NCBI GenBank assembly: GCA_934555825.1
Contig: CAKTFJ010000003.1
Span: 186,001 to 250,000 of the forward strand
Direction of reading: 5' to 3'
DNA: 64,000 bases
DNA from: an uncultured Hyphomicrobium sp.
GTDB lineage: Bacteria > Pseudomonadota > Alphaproteobacteria > Rhizobiales > Hyphomicrobiaceae
Shown: positions 63,658-64,000 of the stretch, in pieces
Position numbering within the stretch: position 1 is the stretch's first letter
Layout of the letters: each line of letters starts with the position of its first letter
Program-made: the position numbers and the translations under genes
The notes under the pieces: model-generated
What the model was told of the DNA's origin: nothing
Database searches by the model: none
Seen by the model: the letters and a program-made list of their open reading frames with translations, nothing else

Positions 63658-64000
63658 ATGAGGAAAGGGACGCGCTCACGGCGCTGCGTTGGGCTCGCCG
63701 TTGCGGCGTGCCTGGGCTTCGCTGCCGCCGTTGTGGCCGAGCCCCTGCCCACGAATGATACGCGCGTGCCGCTCCAAGAGCGTGCCAAAGCCGTGATCGA
63801 GACGCATTGCGCCTTTTGTCGGGAGGATGAGCACACGGCGGACAGCCCTACCCTGAGCTTGGATGCGATTGCCGACGATCCCGGCCTCGTCCTACCCGGC
63901 CGCCCCGACGCCTCATCGCTTTATCGGCGCATGATGCGCGAGCCTACGAAAGACGAAGCAGACGCTGCATCTCGATCGCCAGACGACATCGAGACGGTCC
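63658..64000 (+). CDS. Cytochrome-c-like secreted protein, cut by window end
   Basis: The first 114 codons of a protein continuing past the window. A signal peptide (core LAVAACLGFAAAVVAEP) is followed by ERAKAVIETHCAFCRED, then SLDAIADDPGLVLPGRPDAS and SLYRRMM. This is the layout of planctomycete-type cytochrome c domains, where a CxxCH heme site precedes a PG-x-P-x-x-SxLYRR stretch. Here the motif reads CAFCR, so the axial His is replaced by Arg; a His four residues later might substitute, or heme is not bound. In-frame ATGs at 63640 and 63649 are alternative starts. Confidence 0.65.
   Translation, partial: MRKGTRSRRCVGLAVAACLGFAAAVVAEPLPTNDTRVPLQERAKAVIETHCAFCREDEHTADSPTLSLDAIADDPGLVLPGRPDASSLYRRMMREPTKDEADAASRSPDDIETV

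Noticed and set aside
1..64000. CRISPR arrays, rRNA, riboswitches and intact insertion sequences
   Set aside because: No spaced direct repeats, no rRNA-like stretch, no recognisable cobalamin, TPP, SAM or glycine riboswitch core, and no transposase gene were seen.

Overview
The window is GC-rich bacterial chromosome. It looks like an alphaproteobacterium of the order Hyphomicrobiales (Rhizobiales), possibly a Hyphomicrobium-like organism; the order is inferred from gene content and order, the genus is a guess. Supporting signs are the block rlpA-degP-rarA / rluC-HAD-ATP12, the envelope and translation run rpsB-tsf-pyrH-frr-uppS-cdsA-dxr-rseP-bamA with lpxD-fabZ-lpxA nearby, an S2 protein with a C-terminal extension, two perfect CtrA-type boxes (TTAA-N7-TTAA) and one EcfG-type stress promoter.

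Layout. 0-3.7 kb: cytochrome c oxidase operon with a lipoprotein-like subunit II, a fused subunit I-III and a small membrane protein. 3.8-4.9 kb: sarcosine / N-methyl-amino-acid oxidase. 5.2-7.1 kb: a PAS protein overlapping a chemoreceptor (a split Aer-like pair). 7.4-11.7 kb: TonB-dependent receptor, a DUF3325/DUF3649-like membrane protein and a PepSY membrane protein, probably a metal-chelate uptake set. 12.3-18.7 kb: phosphorelay cluster (CHASE3-GAF hybrid kinase, CheR, CheB, second hybrid kinase) behind a candidate EcfG promoter.

18.8-26.9 kb is the most intriguing block. It holds a Crp/Fnr regulator, a two-cluster ferredoxin, a DUF971 protein, an APS-reductase-alpha/fumarate-reductase-like flavoprotein, a HEAT-repeat protein, a metallophosphoesterase and a complete sulfonate/nitrate-type ABC importer. 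The last six genes are tightly coupled. I read it as an uncharacterised redox and uptake system for an unknown substrate, perhaps organosulfur.

27-29.3 kb is a decayed island: a small orphan protein, a pentapeptide-repeat protein and a frameshifted tyrosine-integrase remnant against the 3' end of tRNA-Ser(UGA). 29.4-39.5 kb is a housekeeping block (rlpA, degP, rarA, rluC, HAD, ATP12). It is interrupted at 33.3-37.0 kb by an inverse autotransporter with a beta-helix passenger, a basic secreted protein, and a Tae4-like peptidoglycan amidase with a small membrane partner.

39.5-46.6 kb holds MgtC, an orphan CpaC N-terminal-domain protein, lpxA-fabZ-lpxD, NfeD and a CtrA-box outer-membrane barrel. 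47-57.9 kb (minus strand) is the bamA-to-rpsB run. 58-64 kb holds an EAL-CBS-GGDEF protein, a PAS-PAS chemoreceptor with a perfect CtrA box, a ThDP-dependent acetolactate-synthase-like enzyme, and the start of a cytochrome-like protein cut by the window edge.

I saw no CRISPR array, rRNA or intact insertion sequence. All domain calls come from reading motifs by eye; no database search was run.
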